Assembly: GCF_014203605.1 (NCBI RefSeq)
Contig: NZ_JACHJJ010000021.1
Location: 80,098-144,097 of the forward strand
Source: Thiemannella venezuelensis
GTDB lineage: Bacteria; Actinomycetota; Actinomycetes; Streptosporangiales; Streptosporangiaceae
Direction: 5' to 3'
DNA: 64,000 nt
The position numbers and the translations under genes are program-made. Below the pieces are notes generated by a model. It was not told the origin of the DNA. It saw only the letters and a program-made list of their open reading frames with translations, and searched no databases. Below are positions 37,441 through 45,514 of the stretch, in pieces. The first letter of the stretch is position 1; every line of letters begins with the position of its first letter.

Positions 37441-37989
37441 TCACCGGGGGACGTGCTCCCAGGAGGGGTCGCGGTAGAGCACCACGGAGGTGCCGCGGAG
37501 CAGCTCGTCCGGGGCGGAGACCATGACCAGCTCACCCGCGGCCTCCAGGCCGCGCAGGATGTCGCGGACACGGGGCCCGACGGGCAGCCGGCCGACCGGC
37601 AGGCCGAGCGCGTCACGCACGGCGTCGGCGACCTCGGAGAGCCGGAACGGCCCGGTCAGCGGGTCGATCACCGCGCGGACGGCCTCGACTCCGATCACCG
37701 TCTCGGCCTCGGCGTGGGCCAGCTGCCACTGCAGCTGCGTCCTGCGCCGGCCGGTCCCCGCGCAGGACGTGCAGTCCTGGCTGTAGCCGGGCAGTATGTC
37801 CTCGGTCCTGGAACCCAGGCACGTGGTGCACTGGCCGGTCTCCATGGCGTGCAGCTCGGCCGCCGGCCGATCCCGCAGCCGCGTCCCGCACAGGCAGAGG
37901 TAGACCCGGAAACCGCCGCGGACCAGGACGAGGTCGTCGGCGTCATCGGGGATCTCCTCCCAGAGGGCGGTGATCGTGTGTTCTCTCAT
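37441..37989 (-). CDS. Cys-rich protein of unknown function with DnaJ-like zinc motifs
   Basis: 182 residues. Three Cys clusters (YLCLCGTRL, CTTCLGSRT, CTSCAGTGRR) fall between residues 30 and 80; the last two resemble the CxxCxGxG units of the DnaJ zinc finger, so one or two zinc sites are likely. The C-terminal half looks like a winged-helix (VRDALGLPVGRLPVGPRVRDILRGLEAAGELVMV). Possibly DNA- or protein-binding. The family is not recognised. Confidence 0.7.
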   Translation of the reverse strand: MREHTITALWEEIPDDADDLVLVRGGFRVYLCLCGTRLRDRPAAELHAMETGQCTTCLGSRTEDILPGYSQDCTSCAGTGRRRTQLQWQLAHAEAETVIGVEAVRAVIDPLTGPFRLSEVADAVRDALGLPVGRLPVGPRVRDILRGLEAAGELVMVSAPDELLRGTSVVLYRDPSWEHVPR

Positions 37990-38002
37990 GACCCGTGTGA
38001 CT

Positions 38003-38677
38003 CTACCGAGTGGTCCGGGTGGGTTCGCCGAGCGCGGCGCGCGAGAGGCGGTCGGCGACGCGGGTGGTCTCCGGCAGCCGGTAGGCGGGGGCCAGGGCGA
38101 GCACGTTGCGGCAGGCCGTCTCCAGGTCCGTGCGGTGGCCGACGGAGACGAAGACCGGTTTGACGCCGTCGCGGGTGCGCAGGACCCGGCCGACGACCTC
38201 GCCGTCCAGGGTCAGCTCCGTCCAGGAGCCCCGTTCCGGCGCCGGGTCGCGGTGGGTTCCGACGAACGCGGTCTTGCCCACGCCGATCGAGGGCAGGCCG
38301 GTGAGCACGCCCAGGTGGCAGGCCAGACCGAAACGGCGCGGGTGGGCCAGGCCGTACCCGTCGCAGACGACCAGCTCCGGGGTGACGGTCAGCCGCTCCA
38401 GGGCCTCCAGCAGGGCCGGGAGCTCGCGGAAGGCGAGCAGCCCCGGGACGTACTCGAACGCCGTCCGGCCGGTGACGGTCACCTCCTCGACGACCTCCAG
38501 CGTGGTCCCGTCGAGCACGGCCACCGCCGCCGCGAGCCGGTCGCCGTCGTAGGCCACGTCCACCCCAGCGACGGTGGCGGGCCGGAGCGGGCCGGGACCG
38601 GTCAGGTCCAGCAGCGGCCGGAGCCCGTCCTGGATCGCCTCGGCCTCGGCGGCGGTGCGGGGCATGCGTACCTTCAT
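38003..38677 (-). CDS. nfi: Endonuclease V
   Basis: 224-residue DNA repair nuclease that cuts next to deaminated adenine (inosine). The catalytic Asp40 is in VAGVDVAYDG, and other conserved parts are GLLAFRELPALLEAL, the second acidic region VCDGYGLAHPRRFGLA and GVGKTAFVGTH. Full length. It ends 14 bases from the Cys-rich gene on the same strand and may share its transcript. Confidence 0.93.
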   Translation of the reverse strand: MKVRMPRTAAEAEAIQDGLRPLLDLTGPGPLRPATVAGVDVAYDGDRLAAAVAVLDGTTLEVVEEVTVTGRTAFEYVPGLLAFRELPALLEALERLTVTPELVVCDGYGLAHPRRFGLACHLGVLTGLPSIGVGKTAFVGTHRDPAPERGSWTELTLDGEVVGRVLRTRDGVKPVFVSVGHRTDLETACRNVLALAPAYRLPETTRVADRLSRAALGEPTRTTR

Positions 38678-38754
38678 GCGTCAATGATCGCGGCTGCGGG
38701 CTCCGGAACGGCCGGACCCTGACGGCTGGAACGGCGGATCGCTATTTTTGGGCC

Positions 38755-39522
38755 ATGACGACATACCAGGGGAGTGTCCGGCAGGTGCTGCGGTGGCCGG
38801 TGAAGTCGCTGCGTGGAGAGGAGGTGGAGCAGGCGCGCCTCGACGGGCGGGGCATGGCCGGGGACCGGGCCTACGCGCTGATCGACGAACGGGAGAACCA
38901 CGGGGGCAAGCGCCTGACCGTACGGCAGCGCGCCGAGATGCTGCACTGGCGCAGCGGCTACGACGGCGGCTACGACGATGCGAGCACGCCGACGCTGACC
39001 GCGCCGGACGGGACCGCCTGGAAGTGGGACGACCCCGGGCTCGCCGCCGCGCTGGCGGAGTCGCTGGGCGTCCCGCTGCGCCTGCACGCCGCCGACGGCC
39101 AGCAGGACCGGGGACCGACCGTGCTGGTCACCACCGAGGCCTCCCGGGCCGCGCTGGAGGAGGAACTGGGCGGCCCGGTGGACCTGCGCAGGTTCCGGCC
39201 CAACCTGCACCTCGACCTCGACGCCCCGGCCTTCGCCGAGGAGGGGTGGGCGGCCGGCACCGTGCTCTCGGCGGGAGAGGTGGAGCTGGCGGTGACCGGC
39301 GAGGAGGCCGGGCCGTGCATCAGGTGCGCCGTGCCCAGCTGGGACCCCGACGGCCGGGAGCGCTGGCCCGCACTGCAGAAGTGGCTCATCCAGGAGCACG
39401 AGAACAAGTTCGGGGTGATCATGCGGGTCACCCGGCCCGGCACCGTGCGCCGGGATGACCCGGTGGCGGCCGCCGGCGCGGCCCCGTACGAAGAAGGCCC
39501 CGTATCAAGAGGGCCCGTATGA
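38755..39522 (+). CDS. MOSC-domain protein with MOSC N-terminal barrel
   Basis: 255 residues. The N-terminal beta-barrel (VRQVLRWPVKSLRGEEVEQARL, GMAGDRAYALID) precedes a MOSC domain ending in the conserved Cys region EEAGPCIRCAVPSWDPDG, which may handle sulfur from a molybdenum-cofactor sulfurase. The C-terminal tail after residue 225 is disordered and Gly/Pro-rich. The partner is unknown. Confidence 0.88.
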   Translation: MTTYQGSVRQVLRWPVKSLRGEEVEQARLDGRGMAGDRAYALIDERENHGGKRLTVRQRAEMLHWRSGYDGGYDDASTPTLTAPDGTAWKWDDPGLAAALAESLGVPLRLHAADGQQDRGPTVLVTTEASRAALEEELGGPVDLRRFRPNLHLDLDAPAFAEEGWAAGTVLSAGEVELAVTGEEAGPCIRCAVPSWDPDGRERWPALQKWLIQEHENKFGVIMRVTRPGTVRRDDPVAAAGAAPYEEGPVSRGPV

Positions 39523-39600
39523 AGGGGGGAGGACTCGCGCTCCGCGTCCGCCCGCCCGCGGGAGATCGGCCCGGGCGGGCCCTACCGGTGAAGGGAACCG

Positions 39601-39632
39601 CGTCGATGGCGGACACCGTCGATGGCGGACAC
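39601..39632. repeat. 16-bp tandem duplication upstream of helR
   Basis: CGTCGATGGCGGACAC occurs twice in a row (39601-39616, 39617-39632), with a degenerate third copy beginning at 39633. Confidence 0.85.
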
Positions 39633-39702
39633 CGTCCGTGGCGGGCGAGGCAAGGAGAGGAGGGCATCCACTCCTCTCCACTCTCAACGTATAGCGCACC
39701 GG

Positions 39703-39721
39703 GGGGCTTGCGGCAAGACCC
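39703..39721. promoter_or_regulatory. Rifamycin-associated element (RAE)
   Basis: GGGGCTTGC-G-GCAAGACCC is a 19-bp inverted repeat (8 of 9 pairs match) located 128 bases before the helR ATG. Its sequence and place match the RAE known from rifamycin-inducible genes of actinomycetes. A candidate promoter TTGCGG (inside the dyad) with CAGAAT 19 bases on at 39733-39738 would place the dyad over the -35 region. Confidence 0.75.
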
Positions 39722-39848
39722 GGGTCATGCCGCAGAATCGTCGGCCGAGGCCAGAACCTGCGGATACGGGGGTCGCGCAGTGCGTGTGCCGTCGTCGACG
39801 CATGGGCGGCGCGGGGAAAGCGGCCTCGTCCACCTCAGATCGGAGCCG

Positions 39849-41993
39849 ATGACTTTGACCACCAGCGCGTTCGACCTTCCCGGCCACCTCGCCCCCAAGG
39901 CCGACCCGGCGCTGATCGCCGGCGACGAGCGGCACTTCGCGGCCATCGCGGAGTGCCTCGAGCAGTCGATCGCCGAGCTGTCCGGCCGCCTCGACGCCGA
40001 GCGCCGGGCGCCCGGCGGCCAGGGCCGGGCGGCGCTGGACCGGGACCTGGAGATCCACCGGCTGAGCGCCCGCCTGCGCGCGCTGCGCCGCTTCGGCCTG
40101 GACCTGTGCCTGGGGCGCATCGTCGGCGCGGACGATCCCGAGCCCGTCTACATCGGACGGCTCGGCCTCACCGACGGCGCGGGCCGCCGGCTGCTGCTCG
40201 ACTGGCGCTCCCCCGCGGCCGAGCCGTTCTTCGGAGCGACCCACGCCGACCCGATGGGCCTGGCGAGCCGCCGCAGGTACCGCTGGACCCGCGGCCGGAT
40301 CAGCGACTACTGGGAGGAGGTGTTCACCTCGGACGGGTTCGAAGGGCACGCCGCGCTCGACGACCAGTCCGCCTTCATCGCCAGCCTGGGCGGCAACCGG
40401 TCGGGCCGGATGCGGGACGTGCTCGGCACCATCCAGGCCGACCAGGACGCCATCATCCGCGCGGGATCCCGCGGGGCGCTCGTCGTCGACGGCGGCCCGG
40501 GCACGGGTAAGACGGTCGTCGCCCTGCACCGGTCCGCCTACCTCCTCTACTCCGACCCCCGTCTCGGCCACCACCGGGGCGGTGTGCTGTTCGTCGGCCC
40601 GCACCAGCCCTACCTGGCCTACGTCTCCGACGTCCTGCCCAGCCTCGGGGAGGAGGGTGTGCAGACCTGCACCCTGCGGGACCTCGTTGCCGAGGGCGCC
40701 GAGGCGGCGGTCGAGACCGACCCGGACGTGGCCCTCCTGAAGTCGTCCGCGGACCTGGTGAAGGCGATCGAGCCGGCCGTCAGGTTCTACGAGAACCCGC
40801 CCGCCAAGGGGATGACGGTCACGACCCACTGGTCCGACGTCTGGCTGAGCGCCGAGGACTGGGCCGAGGCGTTCGCGGCGCCGGAACCCGGCACCCCGCA
40901 CAACGAGGCACGCGAGCAGATCTGGGAGGAACTGGTCACGATCCTGAAGGACAAGCACGACGAGGAGGTCTCGCCCGACCTGCTGCGCAGGTCACTGCTG
41001 CAGGACAGGGAGCTGACCACGGCCTTCAACCGCGCGTGGCCGCTGATCGAAGCGGCCGACCTCGTGGGAGACCTGTGGACGGTCCCCGCCTACCTGCGGT
41101 TGTGCGCGCCCTGGCTCAGCTCCGACGACGTCGGGAAGCTGCAGCGCAAGGACGCCCAGGCCTGGACGGTGTCCGACCTGCCGCTCCTGGACGCGGCACG
41201 GCAGCGGCTCGGCGACCCGGAGGCCGCACGGCGCAGGCGGCGCAACGAGTCCGCCATCGCCGCCCAGCGCGAGCGCATGGCGCGGGTCGTCGACGACCTG
41301 ATCGAGGCCGACGACTCCGAGATGCTCGTGATGTCGATGCTCCGCGGTGAGGACATGCGCAGCACCCTGGTCGACGAGGCCGGGCTGTCCGCCGCCGACC
41401 CGGACCTGCTCGCCGGCCCGTTCGCGCACATCGTCGTGGACGAGGCCCAGGAACTGACCGACGCGCAGTGGCAGATGCTGCTGCTGCGCTGCCCGTCCCG
41501 GAGCTTCACCATCGTCGGGGACCGCGCCCAGGCCAGGCACGGGTTCACCGAGTCCTGGCAGGAGCGGCTCAAGCGGATCGGGCTCGACCGGATCGACCTG
41601 GCCGCCCTGAGCATCAACTACCGGACGCCGGAGGAGGTCATGGCGGAGGCCGAGCCGGTCATCCGGGCCGCGCTCCCGGACGCCAACGTGCCGGTCTCCA
41701 TCCGCAGCAGCGGCGTCCCCGTCGTCCACGGATCCGTTTCGGAGCTGGGCTCGGTCCTCGACGCCTGGCTCGCCGAGCACGCCGACGGGATCGCCTGCGT
41801 CATCGGCGATCCCACGTTCCGGGCGACGTCCCGCGTCCGGTCGCTGACCCCGGAGCTGGCCAAGGGCCTCGAATTCGACCTGGTCGTCCTCGTCGATCCG
41901 GAGGCGTTCGGCGAGGGCGTCGAAGGAGCGGTCGACCGCTACGTCGCGATGACCCGGGCGACCCAGCGGCTCGTCGTCCTCACGAGCACCTGA
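39849..41993 (+). CDS. helR: RNA polymerase-recycling ATPase HelR (HelD-like, rifamycin tolerance)
   Basis: 714-residue UvrD/HelD-class ATPase. Landmarks: an N-terminal helical arm (first 100 residues), Walker A GGPGTGKTVVALHRSAYLL near residue 215, Walker B VVDEAQELTDAQW near 530, and the C-terminal superfamily-1 motifs NYRTPEEVM and KGLEFDLVVLVD. This matches actinobacterial HelR, which dislodges rifamycins from RNA polymerase and rescues stalled enzyme; the upstream RAE supports rifamycin induction. The ATG at 39849 fits the family start (MTLTTSAFDL...) and is preceded by GGAG. Confidence 0.88.
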   Translation: MTLTTSAFDLPGHLAPKADPALIAGDERHFAAIAECLEQSIAELSGRLDAERRAPGGQGRAALDRDLEIHRLSARLRALRRFGLDLCLGRIVGADDPEPVYIGRLGLTDGAGRRLLLDWRSPAAEPFFGATHADPMGLASRRRYRWTRGRISDYWEEVFTSDGFEGHAALDDQSAFIASLGGNRSGRMRDVLGTIQADQDAIIRAGSRGALVVDGGPGTGKTVVALHRSAYLLYSDPRLGHHRGGVLFVGPHQPYLAYVSDVLPSLGEEGVQTCTLRDLVAEGAEAAVETDPDVALLKSSADLVKAIEPAVRFYENPPAKGMTVTTHWSDVWLSAEDWAEAFAAPEPGTPHNEAREQIWEELVTILKDKHDEEVSPDLLRRSLLQDRELTTAFNRAWPLIEAADLVGDLWTVPAYLRLCAPWLSSDDVGKLQRKDAQAWTVSDLPLLDAARQRLGDPEAARRRRRNESAIAAQRERMARVVDDLIEADDSEMLVMSMLRGEDMRSTLVDEAGLSAADPDLLAGPFAHIVVDEAQELTDAQWQMLLLRCPSRSFTIVGDRAQARHGFTESWQERLKRIGLDRIDLAALSINYRTPEEVMAEAEPVIRAALPDANVPVSIRSSGVPVVHGSVSELGSVLDAWLAEHADGIACVIGDPTFRATSRVRSLTPELAKGLEFDLVVLVDPEAFGEGVEGAVDRYVAMTRATQRLVVLTST

Positions 41994-42182
41994 CGCCGGC
42001 TGGGACCGGGCCCGGCGTGCGGGGGAGGCGGTAGGAGTCGCCGGTCTCGATGGCGCCGCCGCCGAAGGCGATGTACTCCGGCGGCGCCGGAGCGGTCCGG
42101 TGGCGCGGTGACGGGTTTCGGTGGTGTGCTGTCTCCATGCGGGCAAGGGCCGCCAGGAGCCCCCGGAGACCGAGGAGATGTG

Positions 42183-42761
42183 ATGAGCACCGTGGTGATG
42201 CACAACGTCGTCTCCGTGGACGGCTTCATCGCCGACGCGGACGATCAGGTCGGACCGCTGTTCGAGTGGTACTCCAACGGGGACCACGAGCTGGCCGAAG
42301 GCAGCGGGCTGAAGGTCTCGCGGGTCTCGGCCGAATACGTCCGTCCGATGTGGGCGCGCATCGGGTCGATGGTGATCGGGCGCCATCTGTTCGACATCAC
42401 CAACGGCTGGGAGGGGTCGCCGCCGGCGGGCGAGCACGTGGTCGTGGTGTCGCACCGGCCCAAGCCCGACGGGTGGCACCCCGAGGCGTCGTACCACTTC
42501 GTCGGCGACGTGGCGCAGGCGATCGCGAAGGCCAGGGAGCTCGCGGGGGAGCGGGTCGTCGCCGTGGCGGCGGGTGACGTCGGCGGGCAGGCGTTCGCCC
42601 TCGGCCTGGTGGACGAGGTGGCGATGGACGTGGTGCCGGTGGTCTTCGGCTCGGGCAAGCGGTACTTCGGATCGGTCGATGCCCGGCACCTGCTCGAAGA
42701 CCCGCACACGGTGATCCAGGGCGACAGGGTGCTGCACCTGCTCTACCGGGTCCGCCGCTAG
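42183..42761 (+). CDS. RibD C-terminal/dihydrofolate-reductase-like protein
   Basis: 192 residues, a second member in this window (another is at 27495). It starts TVVMHNVVSVDGFIADADD, keeps the VIGRHLFD and VAVAAGDVGGQAFALGLVDE nucleotide-site segments and ends ILYRVRR-like (LHLLYRVRR). The substrate is unknown. The ATG at 42183 follows a GAGGAGATGTG site. Apparently monocistronic. Confidence 0.87.
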   Translation: MSTVVMHNVVSVDGFIADADDQVGPLFEWYSNGDHELAEGSGLKVSRVSAEYVRPMWARIGSMVIGRHLFDITNGWEGSPPAGEHVVVVSHRPKPDGWHPEASYHFVGDVAQAIAKARELAGERVVAVAAGDVGGQAFALGLVDEVAMDVVPVVFGSGKRYFGSVDARHLLEDPHTVIQGDRVLHLLYRVRR

Positions 42762-42783
42762 CGGGCGGGCAGGACCCCGGCCC

Positions 42784-43233
42784 TCACCGGGTCGTGATGA
42801 CGCGGAGATGACGCCTGCCCAGCAGCCGGGCCAGCACCGGCGCGGCCTCCGCCTGCAGGGCCGTGTACTGGCGCGGGCTGCACTCGGCGCGCGCCCGTTC
42901 CAGGGCGTTCTCCAGCTCGGCGGCCATCGCCGAAGGGGCGAGGGCGCCCCGCTCGCGCAGCCGCCGCAGGACCTCGGCCTCCTGAGCCTTCTGCTGCAGG
43001 TAGGCCCGGCGGTCGATGGAGATGCCGTAGAGGATCTCGACGCGCAGCAGCGCGAGCTCCTCCTTGCGGGAGATGGCGGTCTCCGCGCAGGCGGCGGGCT
43101 CGCCGGGCATGGGAACCACGGACAGGCGCACCGGCTGCGGCCTCGGCTCCGGGACCCGGGTGTGCCGGGCCGCGGGAGAGGAGGGCCGGTGACGGGGCGC
43201 GGGCCGTACGAGCGAGAGCAGATGCCGGATCAT
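42784..43233 (-). CDS. Hypothetical helical protein
   Basis: 149 residues. The first 45 residues are Pro/Arg-rich and probably disordered; the remainder is predicted helical with a long charged helix (VEILYGISIDRRAYLQQKAQEAEVLRRL) and ends in a basic tail. No family recognised. Convergent with the DHFR-like gene. Confidence 0.55.
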   Translation of the reverse strand: MIRHLLSLVRPAPRHRPSSPAARHTRVPEPRPQPVRLSVVPMPGEPAACAETAISRKEELALLRVEILYGISIDRRAYLQQKAQEAEVLRRLRERGALAPSAMAAELENALERARAECSPRQYTALQAEAAPVLARLLGRRHLRVITTR

Positions 43234-43308
43234 CGCCAACCACCTTCCCGGACCCGATATGGGCCCTTTTGATGTGCAGGACGCCCGCGGGGCGGGTGGG
43301 GTTGTCAC

Positions 43309-43387
43309 GGGCGCTCCTCTCCGGCCGCCGCGGACGGGCGCGGTGCCCCTACGGCGTCCGCTCTCCGGCGGCCGGAGAGGAGCGCCC
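43309..43387. repeat. 22-bp perfect inverted repeat with 35-bp spacer
   Basis: The arms 43309-43330 and 43366-43387 are exact reverse complements. The spacer adds an inner six-base dyad (CGGACG at 43331-43336, CGTCCG at 43355-43360). It overlaps the end of the decayed HxlR frame and could be a terminator hairpin, or the end product of a small mobile element such as a MITE. Confidence 0.75.
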
Positions 43388-43640
43388 GCCGGAGGCGTCT
43401 CCGCTGCGGGGCAGGACGCGCCGGACGGCCTCCCACGACCCGGTGATCTGGATGCCGTGCTCTTCCGCTTCGGTGAGGTCGAGGTTGCCGCTGAACAGGG
43501 TGAGGACGCGCGGCGGCGGACCGGTGATGGTCGCGTCGGCGTTCGGATCGGAAGCCAGGCGGAGCGAGATCCGTCCACCGGCGACGTCGAGCACCACGGT
43601 CTGGTCTCCGGCGCGGACCTGGATCGAGGACGGGGGCCGG
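43349..43640 (-). pseudogene. C-terminal remnant of an HxlR-family regulator with SCP2-like domain
   Basis: The sensible reading is a partial domain: QVRAGDQTVVLDVAGGRISL, then PPRVLTLFSGNLDLTEAEEHGI and WEAVRRVLPRSG, matching the SCP2-like C-terminal domain found after the helix-turn-helix of some HxlR regulators. No helix-turn-helix is present; the frame upstream turns into antisense MFS sequence at about 43640, so a deletion or recombination has removed it. Confidence 0.6.
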
Positions 43641-44441
43641 GTTCGGCCTGGTCCAGGGCCACGCGTGGAACTGGGACGGGCGAGTGATCGGCTGCTTCGC
43701 CGGACCGCCGTGCTCACGGCCGGGTTCGCCGCGCGCGCCCGGCGGCACCGCGCCCCGGTCCTGGAACCGGCCATCGTGCGGGTCCCGGCGTTCGCCCTGG
43801 CCGGTTTGTCGGCCGCCCTGTTCCACGTCGCGTTCTCGGCGATGCTGCTCGCCAACGTGCTGTTCCTCACCGGGACCTGGCACTACTCGATCGTGCAGGC
43901 GGGGATGGCCCTGACCCCCGGACCCATCGCGGCTGTGGCGGTCGCGCCGTTCGCCGGAAGACTCGCGCAGCGCATCGGCCCGGGACTCGTCGGCGGTGCG
44001 GGGGCCCTGCTGTTCGGGACCGGATCGGGGATGTTCGTCGCGCTCGTCGGGCTGGAGCCCGCCTATTGGTCCCGCTTCTTCCCGGCCATGCTCGTCGGCG
44101 GCGGCGGAGTGGGCCTCGCACTGCCCGCGTTCACGATCGCTGCGACCGCCACCCTGGCGCCGCAGAAGCTGGCCACGGGGATCGGCGCGCAGACCATGTT
44201 CCGCCAGATCGGTTCGGCCCTCGGGGTCGCCGCCTTCGTCGCCGTCCTCGGTACGCCCACCGCGGCCACTGCGATGAGCGCCCACGACGACACCCGCTGG
44301 TTCATGATCGCTTCGTCGGCCGCCGCGGCGCTCGCCCTCGTGCTGATCCGCCCCCGGCGGCCCGCCCCCCGCCCCCACCAGGAAGCGCCCGAAGCGGCGA
44401 ACGGCCGACAGGCCACCTCTTCGAACGGAGAAGGCAGATGA
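43641..44441 (+). pseudogene. Truncated and frameshifted MFS (DHA2-type) drug exporter
   Basis: About the C-terminal half of a 14-TM exporter. It begins FGLVQGHAWNWDGRVIGCFAG in one frame, then continues in another from AVLTAGFAARARRHRAPVLEP, so a frameshift lies near 43700. Later helices (ALAGLSAALFHVAFSAMLL, GPIAAVAVAPFAGRLAQR, GGGGVGLALPAFTIAATATL) are well preserved. The N-terminal half is replaced by the HxlR remnant at 43640. The stop overlaps the next gene's ATG. Confidence 0.65.
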
Positions 44442-45400
44442 ACCTGGAGATCGCGGCCCTCTCCCAGGTGGCGACCTGGCCCGGAGCCGACCGCCGCACC
44501 AGGATCGTGCTGGCGAACCAGTTCATGAGCGCCGGACTCGACAGGGAGGGGTTCGAGTTCTTCTCGGCCCTCTCGGCCCGGACGCCGGGTGACGGGCTCC
44601 TCCTGGCGCTCACCGGTGCCTTCCAGTCCCGCCTGGAGGGCGGGACCGAGGAGGCGATCGCCAGACTCGACGCCGGGACCTCACTCGATCTCGGGCTGCC
44701 CCACTACTTCCGCGGGACCTCGCTGGCGGGCCTGCCCGAGTGCGCAGGCCGCGCGGAGACGGTGGTCGCGGACCTGGAGGCGGAAGGATCCGCGGAAGGC
44801 CTGTTCGAGGCCATGCAGACGGTCATGGACCTTCGGCCGCGGCAGCTCGTCCACGGGCACACCGCACTGACCGAGAACTACACGATCGAGGCCTTCCCCG
44901 GACTGCTCGCGGCACTGCGCGACCTGGAACGATTCGTCGCGGCCGGGATCGCGGACGGACTGACCCTCGTCGAGATCCTGCAGCTCAACCACCTGCCGGA
45001 CGTCCTCAGGGAGCATCCTGCCGCGGTCATGCCCTACCTGGTCACCCGCGACAACTTCATCCAGCGCCCGCACCGCCAGCGGACCGGATACTGGCACCGG
45101 CGGGGCGAGGGCATCGAGCACTTCGCGCCTGCGGAACTGGCGGCGGCGCTGGACCTTCTCGGCGGCGGAAACGCTGCGGCCTTCAGTACGGCGGGTCTCG
45201 AGCTGGCGAGGCGGGGCGAGCAGGCACTGGCGCTGCATCTCGTCGACCTGGGACTGCTCAGCCACGCCGGCGCTCCCGGACTCGTCAGCCTGAGGCGACG
45301 GCTGCTGGACTCGCTGGTCGCGCAGAACCAGACGCTCAACCCGTTCAAGTTCATGCACTACGCCGCGCTCGCCGACCTCGAACTGGCTCCGGCCGGCTGA
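44438..45400 (+). CDS. Metallo-beta-lactamase-superfamily hydrolase missing its metal-binding core
   Basis: 320 residues. The first 115 (helical, LDLGLPHYFRGTSLAGLPEC) and last 190 (LVHGHTALTENYTIEAFPGL, LNHLPDVL, YLVTRDNFIQRPHRQRTGYW, NPFKFMHY) look like the flanking parts of a longer MBL-fold, alkylsulfatase-like hydrolase. The expected HxHxDH zinc motif between them is absent: the break seems to fall around VVADLEAEGSAEG. It overlaps the MFS remnant (ATGA). Either a decayed gene or a non-catalytic helical scaffold. Confidence 0.55.
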   Translation: MNLEIAALSQVATWPGADRRTRIVLANQFMSAGLDREGFEFFSALSARTPGDGLLLALTGAFQSRLEGGTEEAIARLDAGTSLDLGLPHYFRGTSLAGLPECAGRAETVVADLEAEGSAEGLFEAMQTVMDLRPRQLVHGHTALTENYTIEAFPGLLAALRDLERFVAAGIADGLTLVEILQLNHLPDVLREHPAAVMPYLVTRDNFIQRPHRQRTGYWHRRGEGIEHFAPAELAAALDLLGGGNAAAFSTAGLELARRGEQALALHLVDLGLLSHAGAPGLVSLRRRLLDSLVAQNQTLNPFKFMHYAALADLELAPAG

Positions 45401-45474
45401 ACCTCGCCGCCCGGTTCCGGCGACACCTCGCCGTCTGCGGACGGGCAACCCCGTCACCGGCGTGTGAACACCCG

Positions 45475-45508
45475 GCCGCGGGGGCGTCGGACGGGACGCC
45501 CCCGCGGC
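45475..45508. terminator. Bidirectional terminator hairpin
   Basis: A perfect 14-bp stem (GCCGCGGGGGCGTC and complement) with a six-base loop lies between the plus-strand gene ending at 45400 and the minus-strand gene ending at 45515. Confidence 0.7.
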
Positions 45509-45514
45509 CCGGGG

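Larger units (their letters stand above)
39523..39848 (+). other. helR leader and promoter region
   Basis: About 325 bases with no convincing gene. It holds a 16-bp tandem duplication (39601-39632) and the RAE dyad (39703-39721). An overlapping reading frame from 39622 exists but has the composition of shadow sequence. Confidence 0.5.

Noticed and set aside
39622..39852. A 76-residue frame over the RAE and helR leader
   Set aside because: Overlaps the promoter and has shadow-like composition; no ribosome site.
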